Positions 7,363 to 16,726 of a stretch of 64,000 bases of DNA are shown here, piece after piece. The notes below the pieces were generated by a model, which did not search any database, had not been told where the DNA came from, and worked only from the letters and a program-made list of their open reading frames with translations. The stretch covers positions 1 to 64,000 of the forward strand of contig JACNJE010000090.1 of assembly GCA_014382705.1 (NCBI GenBank). Reading direction: 5' to 3'. A program made the translations under genes and the position numbers. Position 1 is the stretch's first letter. Each line of letters opens with the position of its first letter. The stretch is from Verrucomicrobiota bacterium. Lineage in GTDB: Bacteria; Verrucomicrobiota; Verrucomicrobiia; Limisphaerales; UBA1096.

Positions 7363-10262
7363 CCGGCGCGCAAGGCTTTGGAGGTGTGGCTCCGCAAGCT
7401 TTTGGCAAGGGTGGCCGGTGGGCCTTGGGCGGTGAGTTGGCCACCTTCATCGCCGGCGTCGGGGCCGAGGTCGATCACCCAGTCGGCCTGGCGGATTAAA
7501 TCCAAATTGTGCTCCACGACGATCACCGAGTGGCCCTCGTCCACGAGCCGGTGCAGCACCTTGGCCAACAGCCGAACGTCGTCGAAGTGCAGGCCGGTCG
7601 TCGGTTCGTCGAAGAGGTACAGTGTCGGGCCGGTGGCGGTTCGTCTGCTGTGCGCCTCGGCAAGACTACGGACGAGTTTGAGTCGCTGGCTTTCGCCGCC
7701 GGAAAGGGTGTTGACCGGTTGGCCAAGCCGCAGGTAGCCGAGGCCGACGTCGCTCAGCAATTGCAACTTGGCCCGCGCCCGCGCCGCCGGCCGTGAGTCG
7801 GGGTAGCCGTCGAGAAACGCGATCGCCCCGTCGGCAGTGGCGTCGAGCAGGTCGGCGATATTCCAGACCGGGCAATCGGCCAAGGGCGGTGTCAGCTTGG
7901 CCTCGAGCACGTGGTCGCGGTAGCGGCGGCCGTTGCAATCGGGGCACTTGATGAACACGTCGCTCAAAAACTGCATTTCGATTTTCTCAAAACCAGTGCC
8001 GCGGCAATGGCCGCACTGGCCCTGTGCGGAGTTGAAACTGAACGCCCCGGCCGGCAGTTCAAGTGCCTTCGCCTCGGGGCTGGCGGCGAACAGTTTACGG
8101 ATGTCATCGAACGCGCCGATGTACACCGCCGGGTTTGAGCGCGGCGTGCGGCCAAGCGACGACTGATCGACCATCATCACCGACTCGAGCGCGCGCCAGC
8201 CGGTCAGCCTGGCCAAGCGGCCGTCCGTCAGTGTGCCGCCGAGCTTGTCGAGCAGGGCAGGGAGCAGGCCGTCGCGGACGAGCGTCGTTTTGCCGGAACC
8301 GCTGACGCCGGTCACGCAAACGAGGCGGCCAAGCGGGATGTCCACCGAGAAGTCGTTCAAGTTGTTCCGGGAAAACTTGGCCAAGCGCAGTCGCGGCGTG
8401 CGCGCGGTGACGGCACGGGCCGGGGGCGGGTCGAGTTGCCTGCGGCCGGAGAGGTAATCCGCCGTCAGGGAGGTGCGGCAGTTGGCCAAGCGCGCACCGG
8501 GGCCGTCGTAAACAATTTCGCCGCCGCGCTCGCCGCGTTCCGGGCCAAGGTCAACGATATGGTCGGCTCGTCGGATGACGCCGGTTTCGTGCTCGACGAC
8601 GACGAGCGTGTTGCCGAGGTCGCGCAGATTTTCCAGCAGGCCGGCGAGTCGTTCGGTGTCGCGCGGGTGCAGCCCGACGCTTGGCTCGTCGAGCACGTAA
8701 AGCATGTTGACCAGTTTCGAGCCGAGGCAGGCGGTGAGGTTGACGCGCTGGGTTTCGCCGCCGGAGAGCGTGCGCGTCGGCCGGTCGAGCGTGAGGTAGC
8801 CAAGCCCGATGCGCACCATCGCGTCGAGTCGCCCGCGCACCTCGTCCAGCACCGGCGCGAGTGCGTCCGTTTTTTTGAGGTTGAGCCGGCCGGCGATCGT
8901 GTCGATCACGTTCGCTGCATCGCGAATGGGGAGTTGGTAAAAATCGGAGAGCGTGAGCCGGTCGCCGCTGCCGTCGGGGTCGAGCTTGAAGCGGAGCGAC
9001 TCCGGCTTGAATCGGTGTCCCTCGCACGCCGGGCAGGTCGTGTAACTTCGGTAGCGCGAGAGCAAAACGCGAACGTGCATTTTGTAAGCCTTGCTCTCGA
9101 GCCAGCGAAAATAACCGGCGACGCCGTACCAGGCGTCGGGCCAGGTGTGGCCCGGTTGACCGTAGTCCGGCGCGCCGTGGATCACCCAGTCGCGTGATTT
9201 TTTCGGCAGCTTGTTGAACGGCACATTGGTCGGGATGCCGTCCTGTTTTGCGGCGGTCATCATTTCGCGCTGACACTCGACGCCGTGCCCGGTTTGCCAC
9301 GGCTTGACGACGCCCCCGGCGATTGACTTGGTGAGGTCCGGCATCGCAAGCCGGTAGTCGATCGAGATGATCCGGCCGAACCCTTTGCAGTCGGGGCAGG
9401 CACCGACGGGGTTGTTGAAACTGAACAGCGCCGGCGACGGGTCGCGGTACTCGGTATCGCAAGCGGCGCAGTGGAAATGCTTGCTAAATCGCTGTTGACC
9501 AAGTGCTTCTGTGTGCACAGCGAGGTGGCCTTTGCCGAACTGGTACGCCTGCCCGGTAGCCTCGAGAAACCGCGCGCGACTGCCGTTGGCCAAGCGCACG
9601 CGATCCTGCACGACGGTTAGCGACGCGAGTTTGCGCTTGGCCAAACGCTTGGCCGCTTCCTCGATTCTCAGCAGTTCCGGAAGTTTGCCGCGCTTGGTTT
9701 TTGCGGCGGGATCGACGATGCGGCGGTAGCCTTGTTTGCCGATGAGTTGCAGCGACTCGGCGAGCGAAATCTTGTCCGACAACGGGACATCGAACGTGAC
9801 CAGCGCCTCGCCGGCTTGGCTGCCGTGCAGCATTTTCCAAATGGCCAGCGGCTCGTCACGGGTGACCGGTTTGCCGCAGTGGTCGCAGTGGCACCGGGCG
9901 AGGTGGGGCCACAGATTTTTCATGTGGTCGCAGACCTCGGTCATCGTGCCGATGGTCGAGCGGGTGGTGCGGACGGTGTTGCGTTGGCCAAGCGCGATGG
10001 CCGGTGGGATGCCGTCGATGCGATCGACCTGCGGCTTGTCCATCCGGTCGAAAAATTGCCGGACGTACGGCGAGAACGTCTCGACGTAGCGACGCTGCCC
10101 CTCGGCAAAGAGCGTGTCGAAGGCGAGCGAACTTTTGCCGGAACCGCTCAGCCCGGTGAACACGATCAGTTTGCCCTTGGGCAAATCGAGGTCGAGGTTC
10201 TTGAGGTTGTTGTGGCGGACGCCGCGAAGCCGGATCAGGCCGTTGGTCTCTTGGCGTGGCAA
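7359..10262 (-). CDS. uvrA: Excinuclease ABC subunit A (UvrA)
   Basis: GLSGSGKSSLAFDTLFAEGQRRYVE, LSGGETQRVNL, GVSGSGKTTLV, LSGGESQRLKL, CxxC zinc modules. Confidence 0.95.
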   Translation of the reverse strand: MPRQETNGLIRLRGVRHNNLKNLDLDLPKGKLIVFTGLSGSGKSSLAFDTLFAEGQRRYVETFSPYVRQFFDRMDKPQVDRIDGIPPAIALGQRNTVRTTRSTIGTMTEVCDHMKNLWPHLARCHCDHCGKPVTRDEPLAIWKMLHGSQAGEALVTFDVPLSDKISLAESLQLIGKQGYRRIVDPAAKTKRGKLPELLRIEEAAKRLAKRKLASLTVVQDRVRLANGSRARFLEATGQAYQFGKGHLAVHTEALGQQRFSKHFHCAACDTEYRDPSPALFSFNNPVGACPDCKGFGRIISIDYRLAMPDLTKSIAGGVVKPWQTGHGVECQREMMTAAKQDGIPTNVPFNKLPKKSRDWVIHGAPDYGQPGHTWPDAWYGVAGYFRWLESKAYKMHVRVLLSRYRSYTTCPACEGHRFKPESLRFKLDPDGSGDRLTLSDFYQLPIRDAANVIDTIAGRLNLKKTDALAPVLDEVRGRLDAMVRIGLGYLTLDRPTRTLSGGETQRVNLTACLGSKLVNMLYVLDEPSVGLHPRDTERLAGLLENLRDLGNTLVVVEHETGVIRRADHIVDLGPERGERGGEIVYDGPGARLANCRTSLTADYLSGRRQLDPPPARAVTARTPRLRLAKFSRNNLNDFSVDIPLGRLVCVTGVSGSGKTTLVRDGLLPALLDKLGGTLTDGRLARLTGWRALESVMMVDQSSLGRTPRSNPAVYIGAFDDIRKLFAASPEAKALELPAGAFSFNSAQGQCGHCRGTGFEKIEMQFLSDVFIKCPDCNGRRYRDHVLEAKLTPPLADCPVWNIADLLDATADGAIAFLDGYPDSRPAARARAKLQLLSDVGLGYLRLGQPVNTLSGGESQRLKLVRSLAEAHSRRTATGPTLYLFDEPTTGLHFDDVRLLAKVLHRLVDEGHSVIVVEHNLDLIRQADWVIDLGPDAGDEGGQLTAQGPPATLAKSLRSHTSKALRAG

Positions 10263-10277
10263 TGGCCCGGGGTCGCG

Positions 10278-10802
10278 TCAGCCGTTGGCCGCGCAGGCCT
10301 TGAGATAGTCGATGATCGCCCGGTCATTGTCGCCGGCCTCGAGCGTGACACGCAGAAAGTCGACAAGGCTCGAGTTGTGCTCGCGCAGGAACGGCCGGTC
10401 ACCGCCGCAGCCGTACATCAACTCGGGCGGCAATTGGCCGGCGAGCTTGGCGCGGGCCTTGACGATGAGGCGCGGCAGCCAGGCGATGCCGTCGACCTTG
10501 TCCGACTTGGCCGGGATTTTTTCGGGGTCGATCTTGGTCATGGCCGATTCACTGCCGAGCGTGTTCACAAAATGATCGCGCCGCAACTCCGTGACGCCCT
10601 CGACCTGATCGTACTCGACGTCGTCCCAATTGATGCTGTCCTCCACGAAGTCGAACAGCTCCCGCGAGGAACAGCCGATCGTGGCGAGGAAATAGACCTC
10701 GTCCGGCTCGAAGATCGTCGTGGTGGTGGTGCGTCCAGCGCGGTAGCGCGCCTGCGCAGCCTGGTACAAATCGCGGAATCGGGTTTTCCAGTCGTCAGAC
10801 AT
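10278..10802 (-). CDS. DUF5069 family protein
   Basis: WLPRLIVKARAKLAGQLPPELMYGCGGDRPFLREH; start at MSDDWKTRF. Confidence 0.7.
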   Translation of the reverse strand: MSDDWKTRFRDLYQAAQARYRAGRTTTTTIFEPDEVYFLATIGCSSRELFDFVEDSINWDDVEYDQVEGVTELRRDHFVNTLGSESAMTKIDPEKIPAKSDKVDGIAWLPRLIVKARAKLAGQLPPELMYGCGGDRPFLREHNSSLVDFLRVTLEAGDNDRAIIDYLKACAANG

Positions 10803-10807
10803 GCGGG

Positions 10808-11641
10808 TCAGTTTCGCAAATCGACCGCCGACATCAAGCGATCCGTGGCGGAGTAGGCTTCGGTGACCCACTCGACAATTTGGGAGGGATCGGGCGCGTA
10901 CTCGAGCTCGAGGCTGATCGCGCCGTCAAATTCCAGATCCTTGATCGCCCGCAGGTAGCCTTCGAACGGCACCACGCCCCGGCCCGGCGGCAGGTCACCG
11001 TGCACCTTGCCGTCGCAGTCGGAAATATGCACGTGCCCGGCGCGGCCCTTCAGCGAGGCGAGGCTCCCGGGCGGACTGTCGCTCAGCACCATGTGGCTGA
11101 TGTCGATGTTCGCCTTGACTGCCGGATTGTCGACATCGGTCAGGAATCGATCCATCTCGCCGATGGTGTTGACGAGCGACATGTGGAACGGCTCCAACTC
11201 GATGACGATCTCGAGGTCGCGTTCGCCGGCGTAGTCGCCGAGGAGCCTGCAGTTCTCGACGGCGAAGTTCCACTGTTCCTCCGGTGGGATGACTTCCTTC
11301 TGCCAGATGTATTCGCCGATGACGAGCAGGTAGTTTTTCGCGCCAAACGTTGCGCCCATGTCGAGGTAGCGTTTGCAGCGCTCCACGTGGAAGCGCTGCA
11401 CCGACGGGTTGAAATCCACCAGCCCGACGCTCACGCCGACCACGCTGATGATCGGCAGCCCGAGTGCGTCGCAGGTTTGCTTGATGTTCGTGATCCGCTC
11501 GTTGGCGTTCGGCTCCATCGGGTCCTCAAAAATATCAACACAATCGAAACCCAGTTCCTTGGTTTTCCTGAGACCGTCCACGAGGCCAACCCCGTGCTGT
11601 TCCCAGGCCGAATTGATCATTCCCAGTTTCATTTTGCTCAA
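10808..11641 (-). CDS. Sugar phosphate isomerase/epimerase (xylose isomerase-like TIM barrel)
   Basis: KTKELGFDCVDIFED, IVIELEPFHMSLVNT, VKANIDISHM, GHVHISDCDGKVH. Confidence 0.85.
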   Translation of the reverse strand: MSKMKLGMINSAWEQHGVGLVDGLRKTKELGFDCVDIFEDPMEPNANERITNIKQTCDALGLPIISVVGVSVGLVDFNPSVQRFHVERCKRYLDMGATFGAKNYLLVIGEYIWQKEVIPPEEQWNFAVENCRLLGDYAGERDLEIVIELEPFHMSLVNTIGEMDRFLTDVDNPAVKANIDISHMVLSDSPPGSLASLKGRAGHVHISDCDGKVHGDLPPGRGVVPFEGYLRAIKDLEFDGAISLELEYAPDPSQIVEWVTEAYSATDRLMSAVDLRN

Positions 11642-11692
11642 GCCGTTGCGCGATGTTACGGAGCGGTTCGCCCCAGTGAAAGTCGAAAATGG

Positions 11693-12550
11693 TCAGACGC
11701 CGAACAACTCCTCGAGGCGGGCGCGCATCACGCCGCCGTCTACGGTCACGCCGGTCCAGTACTCGATGCCGGTGATACCTTGGTTCACCAGCATGCCCAG
11801 GCCGTCGAGCACTGTGCAGCCTCGGGCCTCCGCGTCCCGGACCAGGCAGGTTCGGGGTGGATTCGGGATCACGTCGGCCACGACCATGTTGGCGGACAGC
11901 GAATCGAGGTTAAGCGCCAGTCGTGCATCGACGTCCGGAAACAGGCCGATCGAGGTTGCGTTGATCACGACATTCATGCCCTCGGCCACCGAGTAGTCGC
12001 CGTCCCATTTTTCAAAAACCGCCTCGACAGGGGTTTTGTCATTGAGCAGCACCACCAGCTCCCGGCCGCGCTCCTCGGAACGGTTCACGATGGTAATGTG
12101 GGTCGCCCCGGCCAGCGCCACCTCGACACCGATCGCACGGGCCGCGCCGCCTGCCCCGAACATCACGATCCGTTTCCCGGCCGGGTCGACGATTTCCTCG
12201 AGTGACTTGAGGAAGCCCTTGCCGTCGGTGTTCTCGCCGATGAGTTGGTCGCCCCGGCGCACGACGCAGTTCACCGCCCCGATCACCTCGGCGGATTCGC
12301 CCAAGCCGTCGAGGTGCCGGATCACCTCCACCTTGTTTGGCAGCGAGCAGTTGAAGCCGGCCCAGTTCATCGCCCGCGCCCCGGCTACCGCCGCGCCCAA
12401 GTGCTCCGGCCCGACCTCGGTGTTGATGTAGCGCCAATGCAGGCCGTGATGCCGATAGGCGGCCTCGACCATTTCCACGGTGGGGTTCTCGGCCGCCGGC
12501 TTGGCAAACGAGCCGGTCAGACTTGGTAAAAAATTCAGTTCCTCTGGCAT
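11693..12550 (-). CDS. aroE: Shikimate dehydrogenase
   Basis: GFNCSLPNKVEVI, GAVNCVVRRGDQLIGENTDGKGF, MFGAGGAARAI; start MPEELNFLPSLTGSF. Confidence 0.88.
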   Translation of the reverse strand: MPEELNFLPSLTGSFAKPAAENPTVEMVEAAYRHHGLHWRYINTEVGPEHLGAAVAGARAMNWAGFNCSLPNKVEVIRHLDGLGESAEVIGAVNCVVRRGDQLIGENTDGKGFLKSLEEIVDPAGKRIVMFGAGGAARAIGVEVALAGATHITIVNRSEERGRELVVLLNDKTPVEAVFEKWDGDYSVAEGMNVVINATSIGLFPDVDARLALNLDSLSANMVVADVIPNPPRTCLVRDAEARGCTVLDGLGMLVNQGITGIEYWTGVTVDGGVMRARLEELFGV

Positions 12551-12597
12551 AGCAAAATCGGCGGCGATGGTTAGTGCAGCTTGGCCATGCGTCAAGC

Positions 12598-12615
12598 CGC
12601 GCTTGGCCAAGCGCG
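12598..12615. repeat. Iterated palindrome extended to an 18-bp perfect palindrome
   Basis: CGCGCTTGGCCAAGCGCG between aroE start and ispH stop. Confidence 0.95.
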
Positions 12616-12645
12616 AGATAGTGGCAGGGAGACCGGTTGGCGGGG

Positions 12646-13536
12646 TCAAGCCAGCTCTCGCACCTTGGCCTCCACGGCATTGATGAGGTGGTCGGGCGTG
12701 GAGGTGCCTGCCGTGATGCCAAGCGTGCCCGCCTTCGGCAGCCACTCCGGGCGGATGTCGTCCGGTCCCTGGACATGATGCACCCTCCCGCAAAACCGAC
12801 GGCACGTTCGCGCGAGTTCATGCGTGTTGTTGCTGTTCGCCCCTCCCACCACCAGGATGATGTCCGATTGTTTTGCCAACGTCTCGGCTGCGTTCTGTCG
12901 TTGCTTGGTGGGTTGGCAGACGGTATCCACAAAACGAACCTCAGCTTCCGGAAAACGCGCCCGTATATGCTCCACCAAGGCCCGAACCCGGGCAACGGGC
13001 TGTGTGGTTTGCGCCACCACGCCGAAACGGGGACGCGAATCCAACGCGTCGATTTCTTCCCTGCTCAGGACCACATCGCTTTCTGGAAAATCCTCGGTGA
13101 GTCCGCGCACCTCCACATGCCCGTGACGGCCGATGATGACCGGGTGATATCCGGCTGCCACAAGGTCGCAAACCTGCTTGTGGGCGTAATGAACGAGCGG
13201 GCAGGTGGCATCCTTCAACGTCAACCCACCCCGGTGTGCCCGGGTGCGCGCCCGGTTTGAAGCGCCATGCGCGGTGATCATCACGGTTTCTGTTTCGACT
13301 GCCTCCGGTTGATCCTCGAACCTCACGCCGCGATCCCGCAACTCTTCGAGAACCGTGGCGTTGTGCACCAGTTCGCCCAGCACCGTCAGGGGGCGCGACC
13401 GCACCTCCCGCTTGGCCAGAGTGATGGCGTCACGCACCCCGAAACACATGCCGATGTGTTCCGCCCTTAAAATGGTTAATCTAACTTTGTGATGCAAAGT
13501 ATGTGCTGTCATTGGTTTTGCATGGTTGGTCATCAT
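12646..13536 (-). CDS. ispH: 4-hydroxy-3-methylbut-2-enyl diphosphate reductase (IspH)
   Basis: GMCFGVRDAI, GELVHNATVLEELRDRGV, DATCPLVHYAHK, VGGANSNNTHEL, GITAGTSTPDHLI. Confidence 0.9.
   Translation of the reverse strand: MMTNHAKPMTAHTLHHKVRLTILRAEHIGMCFGVRDAITLAKREVRSRPLTVLGELVHNATVLEELRDRGVRFEDQPEAVETETVMITAHGASNRARTRAHRGGLTLKDATCPLVHYAHKQVCDLVAAGYHPVIIGRHGHVEVRGLTEDFPESDVVLSREEIDALDSRPRFGVVAQTTQPVARVRALVEHIRARFPEAEVRFVDTVCQPTKQRQNAAETLAKQSDIILVVGGANSNNTHELARTCRRFCGRVHHVQGPDDIRPEWLPKAGTLGITAGTSTPDHLINAVEAKVRELA
13484..13500. promoter_or_regulatory. Candidate operator, site 1
   Basis: ACTTTGTGATGCAAAGT inverted repeat at the 5' end of ispH; matches site 2. Confidence 0.5.
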
Positions 13537-13540
13537 GGGA

Positions 13541-13852
13541 TCAATGGGTTTTTCGGGCCTGTTTTACGATGCCCTCGAGCAGGTCTACGTATCCGGCGAA
13601 GGCGTTCGTTCCATCCTCCGTCAACCGGCACGTGGTCAGCGGACGATTGTCGTGATACGACTTGGCCACGGAGACGTACCCTGTTTTTTGCAAGGTCCGA
13701 ATGTGCGTGATCAAGTTGCCGTCCGTCATATTCAGGGCATCGCGCATTTCGGTAAACGACATTTCCCGCGCGGAGGCCAGCAGGGACATGATCGCCATTC
13801 GGTTTTTTTCATGGATCACCCGATCCAGTTGCTGGAACGATTCCGGATTCAC
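13541..13852 (-). CDS. Winged-helix transcriptional regulator (MarR/ArsR-like)
   Basis: IHEKNRMAIMSLLASAREMSFTEMRDALNMTDGNLITHIRTLQKTGYVSVAKSYHDNRPLTTCRLTEDG. Confidence 0.85.
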   Translation of the reverse strand: MNPESFQQLDRVIHEKNRMAIMSLLASAREMSFTEMRDALNMTDGNLITHIRTLQKTGYVSVAKSYHDNRPLTTCRLTEDGTNAFAGYVDLLEGIVKQARKTH

Positions 13853-14515
13853 TCCGTGTCCAAAGGTTCCACGGTGAGTTTCAAATAGAAACCGTAGGCG
13901 ATGTTGATACCGCCGAAGCCGATCCCCATGACCCAATGGGCGGTGTTTTCATTGAGGAAAGGCATGAGCTCCATCCCGTGCGAAAGCAGGCATAGACAGC
14001 CGATGACGACATAAAACCATCCCAGCAACTTGATCCCTCGGCGCATGAAAAAACCGGCCGCATGCAGCGCGCCTCCATACAGAATCAACCAAAGAGCCGC
14101 CAAGCGGATGCTGTCCCTGGCCTCCGGCGGGTTTAAGGTCTCCAATACCCCCAGTGCCAAGCCGGCTGTCAGCAGCGGGATCATCGCCTGTGCCACGCGG
14201 CGCGTGGGCGGGGACCAGAAATTCTCCCTGCTTTTGAGTGCCTGCCGCCGGATCAGCAACAGGGCCGGGATGGCCGAGACCACTGCCACTACGAGCCAGT
14301 AGCCGGCAAAACGGCTCGGCCCAGTCTTGTCAATGGCGTTCGCAATTCCAGCGGCGACCAATCCCAGCGTACCCACGACAAAGGCCACGGGTGCCATGGC
14401 GCGCCGGTAGAGGCTGGCCTGTTCCATCAGGCGGCGGATTGTATTGAGATTGTCTTCAGCCCAGTTCGCGTTCACGGATTCACTTTGTAACGCAAAGTGA
14501 ATCCGTGCAAGCATT
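13849..14515 (-). CDS. Polytopic membrane protein, unknown function, translationally coupled to the regulator
   Basis: Several hydrophobic helices; overlaps the regulator start by 4 nt; true start probably internal (GTG or MEQASLYRR). Confidence 0.7.
14473..14507. promoter_or_regulatory. Candidate operator, site 2 (long perfect inverted repeat)
   Basis: CACGGATTCACTTTG-TAACG-CAAAGTGAATCCGTG, 15-bp perfect arms; core ACTTTGTAACGCAAAGT matches site 1. Confidence 0.6.
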
Positions 14516-14574
14516 TTTTCCGGTTGTTGTTGGAAACAGCTTGAGGGGCAATGCCCTAAAATGGGCGAGTGTGA

Positions 14575-15945
14575 TTGAATCCACTTGAAATAAGGGGCGA
14601 TGGAATCGAGGGTCTCCGGGCAGTGAAACCGTTTGATTCCATTATCGTGGTTGGTTTGTTGTGCAGCCCCTATCCAGTCAACGCCGAGAGTCCGCTTGTC
14701 GAGGAACTTTCGATCGGGGTGAAAACCCCCCTGAAGGTCCGCTTGGCCAAGCCGCCCCGCGGCTTGGTTGCCGATGCGAAGCTTGGCCTGCTGCGGCATC
14801 GCGTCGTGAACGGCCAGCTGCTGCACACCGCCCGGGAGGGAGTGCGCGGGTTGTTTGAGACGCGCGGTGTCCGCACCCCGAAAGGCGATTTGCTGCTGAT
14901 GTTTCCGGAGGGCAACCATTATGCCGCCGGTAGTGGGAAGGTGAATGACATGATCGCCTATCGCTCCAGCGACAACGGTAAAACGTGGCAAGGCCCGTCC
15001 ATCGCGTTTGACATCGATTACAGTCAGCACGGGTTCATCCCGCTGATCCCCCGTGGCGGCAACCGCATTTACGCCTTTGGCACGCAGCCGATTCCCAGCA
15101 AATACAGCCGGGAAAAGGGGAGGCATGAAAACACGCCGATTGGTTTTCGTTGGTCGGACGATGACGGCCACACGTGGAGCAAGGCCACACAGATCAGGCC
15201 GACGAACGATCCCGGCTTCCTCGGCATGTCGGTCACGCGGATGTGCGAGACCGATTCCGGGGCTTGGGTGATCGGCTCGCACGCGGCGGATTGGTCCAAG
15301 AATCCGCTCATCACGCAGCAGTACATTTTGCGCAGCGAGGACAAGGGCAAGTCGTGGACGTTGCTGCCGGGTAAACGGCCCGGTGGATGGTTCTCCCCGA
15401 AGTACAGCCGGATGGATGAAGGGCGGCCCATTTCGCTCGGCAACGGTGAGGTTTATTTCATGGCGAGGACGCCCACCGGCCGCATCTGGGAGGCGCGCAG
15501 CATCGACGAAGGCAAAACGTGGAGCGATCCAAAGCCATCGCCGCTGGTTCATCCCGACGCGCCGCCGATGGTCTTCCACTTGAGCGATGGCAAGACGCTG
15601 ATCGCGTTCCACCACAACCGGCACATCAACACGCAGTACGTCGGCCTGACCGGCAAGATGGACGGCATGCGTGACCGGGCGGAGATTTGGATTTCGTTGT
15701 CCAAGGACGGCGGACGGAACTGGAGTGAGCCGCGGTTTCTCTTCACCAACGCCACCCGCCCCAACCCGGCAAAGAACGGCTGGTTCAACCACAACTCATC
15801 CTACTTGGATGCCGTGATCGACGACGGCACCATTCACCTGTTCCTGCCGCACCTTTGGAATCGCGCCGTGTATATGCGTCTTGAGGAGAAGGACTTGGCC
15901 AAGCTGCCGACCGTCCAGCAATTGGCCAAGCGCTTGGCCAAGTGA
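14575..15945 (+). CDS. Exo-alpha-sialidase / BNR-repeat protein
   Basis: YRSSDNGKTWQGPS, WSDDDGHTWSKA, SIDEGKTWSDP, LSKDGGRNWSEP Asp-box repeats; ends ...QQLAKRLAK* inside the palindrome motif. Confidence 0.85.
   Translation: MNPLEIRGDGIEGLRAVKPFDSIIVVGLLCSPYPVNAESPLVEELSIGVKTPLKVRLAKPPRGLVADAKLGLLRHRVVNGQLLHTAREGVRGLFETRGVRTPKGDLLLMFPEGNHYAAGSGKVNDMIAYRSSDNGKTWQGPSIAFDIDYSQHGFIPLIPRGGNRIYAFGTQPIPSKYSREKGRHENTPIGFRWSDDDGHTWSKATQIRPTNDPGFLGMSVTRMCETDSGAWVIGSHAADWSKNPLITQQYILRSEDKGKSWTLLPGKRPGGWFSPKYSRMDEGRPISLGNGEVYFMARTPTGRIWEARSIDEGKTWSDPKPSPLVHPDAPPMVFHLSDGKTLIAFHHNRHINTQYVGLTGKMDGMRDRAEIWISLSKDGGRNWSEPRFLFTNATRPNPAKNGWFNHNSSYLDAVIDDGTIHLFLPHLWNRAVYMRLEEKDLAKLPTVQQLAKRLAK
15922..15941. repeat. 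Dimeric motif TTGGCCAAGCGCTTGGCCAA at the sialidase 3' end
   Basis: 20-bp perfect palindrome, 1 bp before the TGA stop codon. Confidence 0.95.
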
Positions 15946-15950
15946 CCCGA

Positions 15951-16694
15951 TCAGTCGTCCGACCGGCCATCCGTTGCCTGCTGAAGCTGTTCGCTCCAAT
16001 ATTGGAGAAAGAATTTCTTCTCCCCGAAGTTAAAGAGTGAGTCCGACTTCCCGACGATCGGGCGCAGGGTCGTGGTCATTTGGACGGTTACCAGCAGGAA
16101 AATCATGCACCAGACGAGCAGATGGCCGGTGTTGGTCATGCCCATCGCCTTCCCGGCACGGAAGATCAGGGTGAACCCGAACCCAACGCAGATCACCCAC
16201 AACACCAGCAGCAAGAAACCGATAAACAGTGCCGACGTGCTGGAGACGCTGAACAGCCAAACCACCGGGGCGAACCCGACCAACAGCAAACCGGAGAGCG
16301 CCACAATCGCGCACAGCATACCCACAACGGAACTGAACTTCGCCTTCAACCCGCCGATGCAGGTGAAGATGTAAAGGCTCGGCAGGCAGATCAGGGCGCT
16401 GAAGATCAACCCGGAAACAATCTTGAGGGGAGTCGCCCAGAGTTGGTTGCCCCATGAGAAGGTGCCCACGACGAACCCGAACACCGACAGGCAGACCACC
16501 GAAACGAGGAGGAGCACACCGTGAATCCGCCAGGAGATGTTCCCGGTTTCGAGTTCGTGAACAATGGACAGTGGCTTCTGCAGCAGTTTCCCGATCAGGT
16601 TCGAGAGAGAGGTTCCCCCTTCCAGTGGGACGTATTCATCATCGCGAATGCCCCCGTGGTTGCCCGGGTTCGGTTTACTTTTATTCCCAGTCAT
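15951..16694 (-). CDS. Polytopic membrane protein, unknown function
   Basis: Multiple TM helices; C-terminal QMTTTLRPIVG motif shared with the neighbouring gene. Confidence 0.65.
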   Translation of the reverse strand: MTGNKSKPNPGNHGGIRDDEYVPLEGGTSLSNLIGKLLQKPLSIVHELETGNISWRIHGVLLLVSVVCLSVFGFVVGTFSWGNQLWATPLKIVSGLIFSALICLPSLYIFTCIGGLKAKFSSVVGMLCAIVALSGLLLVGFAPVVWLFSVSSTSALFIGFLLLVLWVICVGFGFTLIFRAGKAMGMTNTGHLLVWCMIFLLVTVQMTTTLRPIVGKSDSLFNFGEKKFFLQYWSEQLQQATDGRSDD

Positions 16695-16726
16695 GTCTAG
16701 TTTGGTTTTGAATATAGTTCATGCAG

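Noticed and set aside
860-10262. SRAP, UvrA, RadC and AlkA-like genes as a linked DNA-repair system
   Set aside because: They are spread over about 48 kb with unrelated genes between and no shared operon; likely coincidence.
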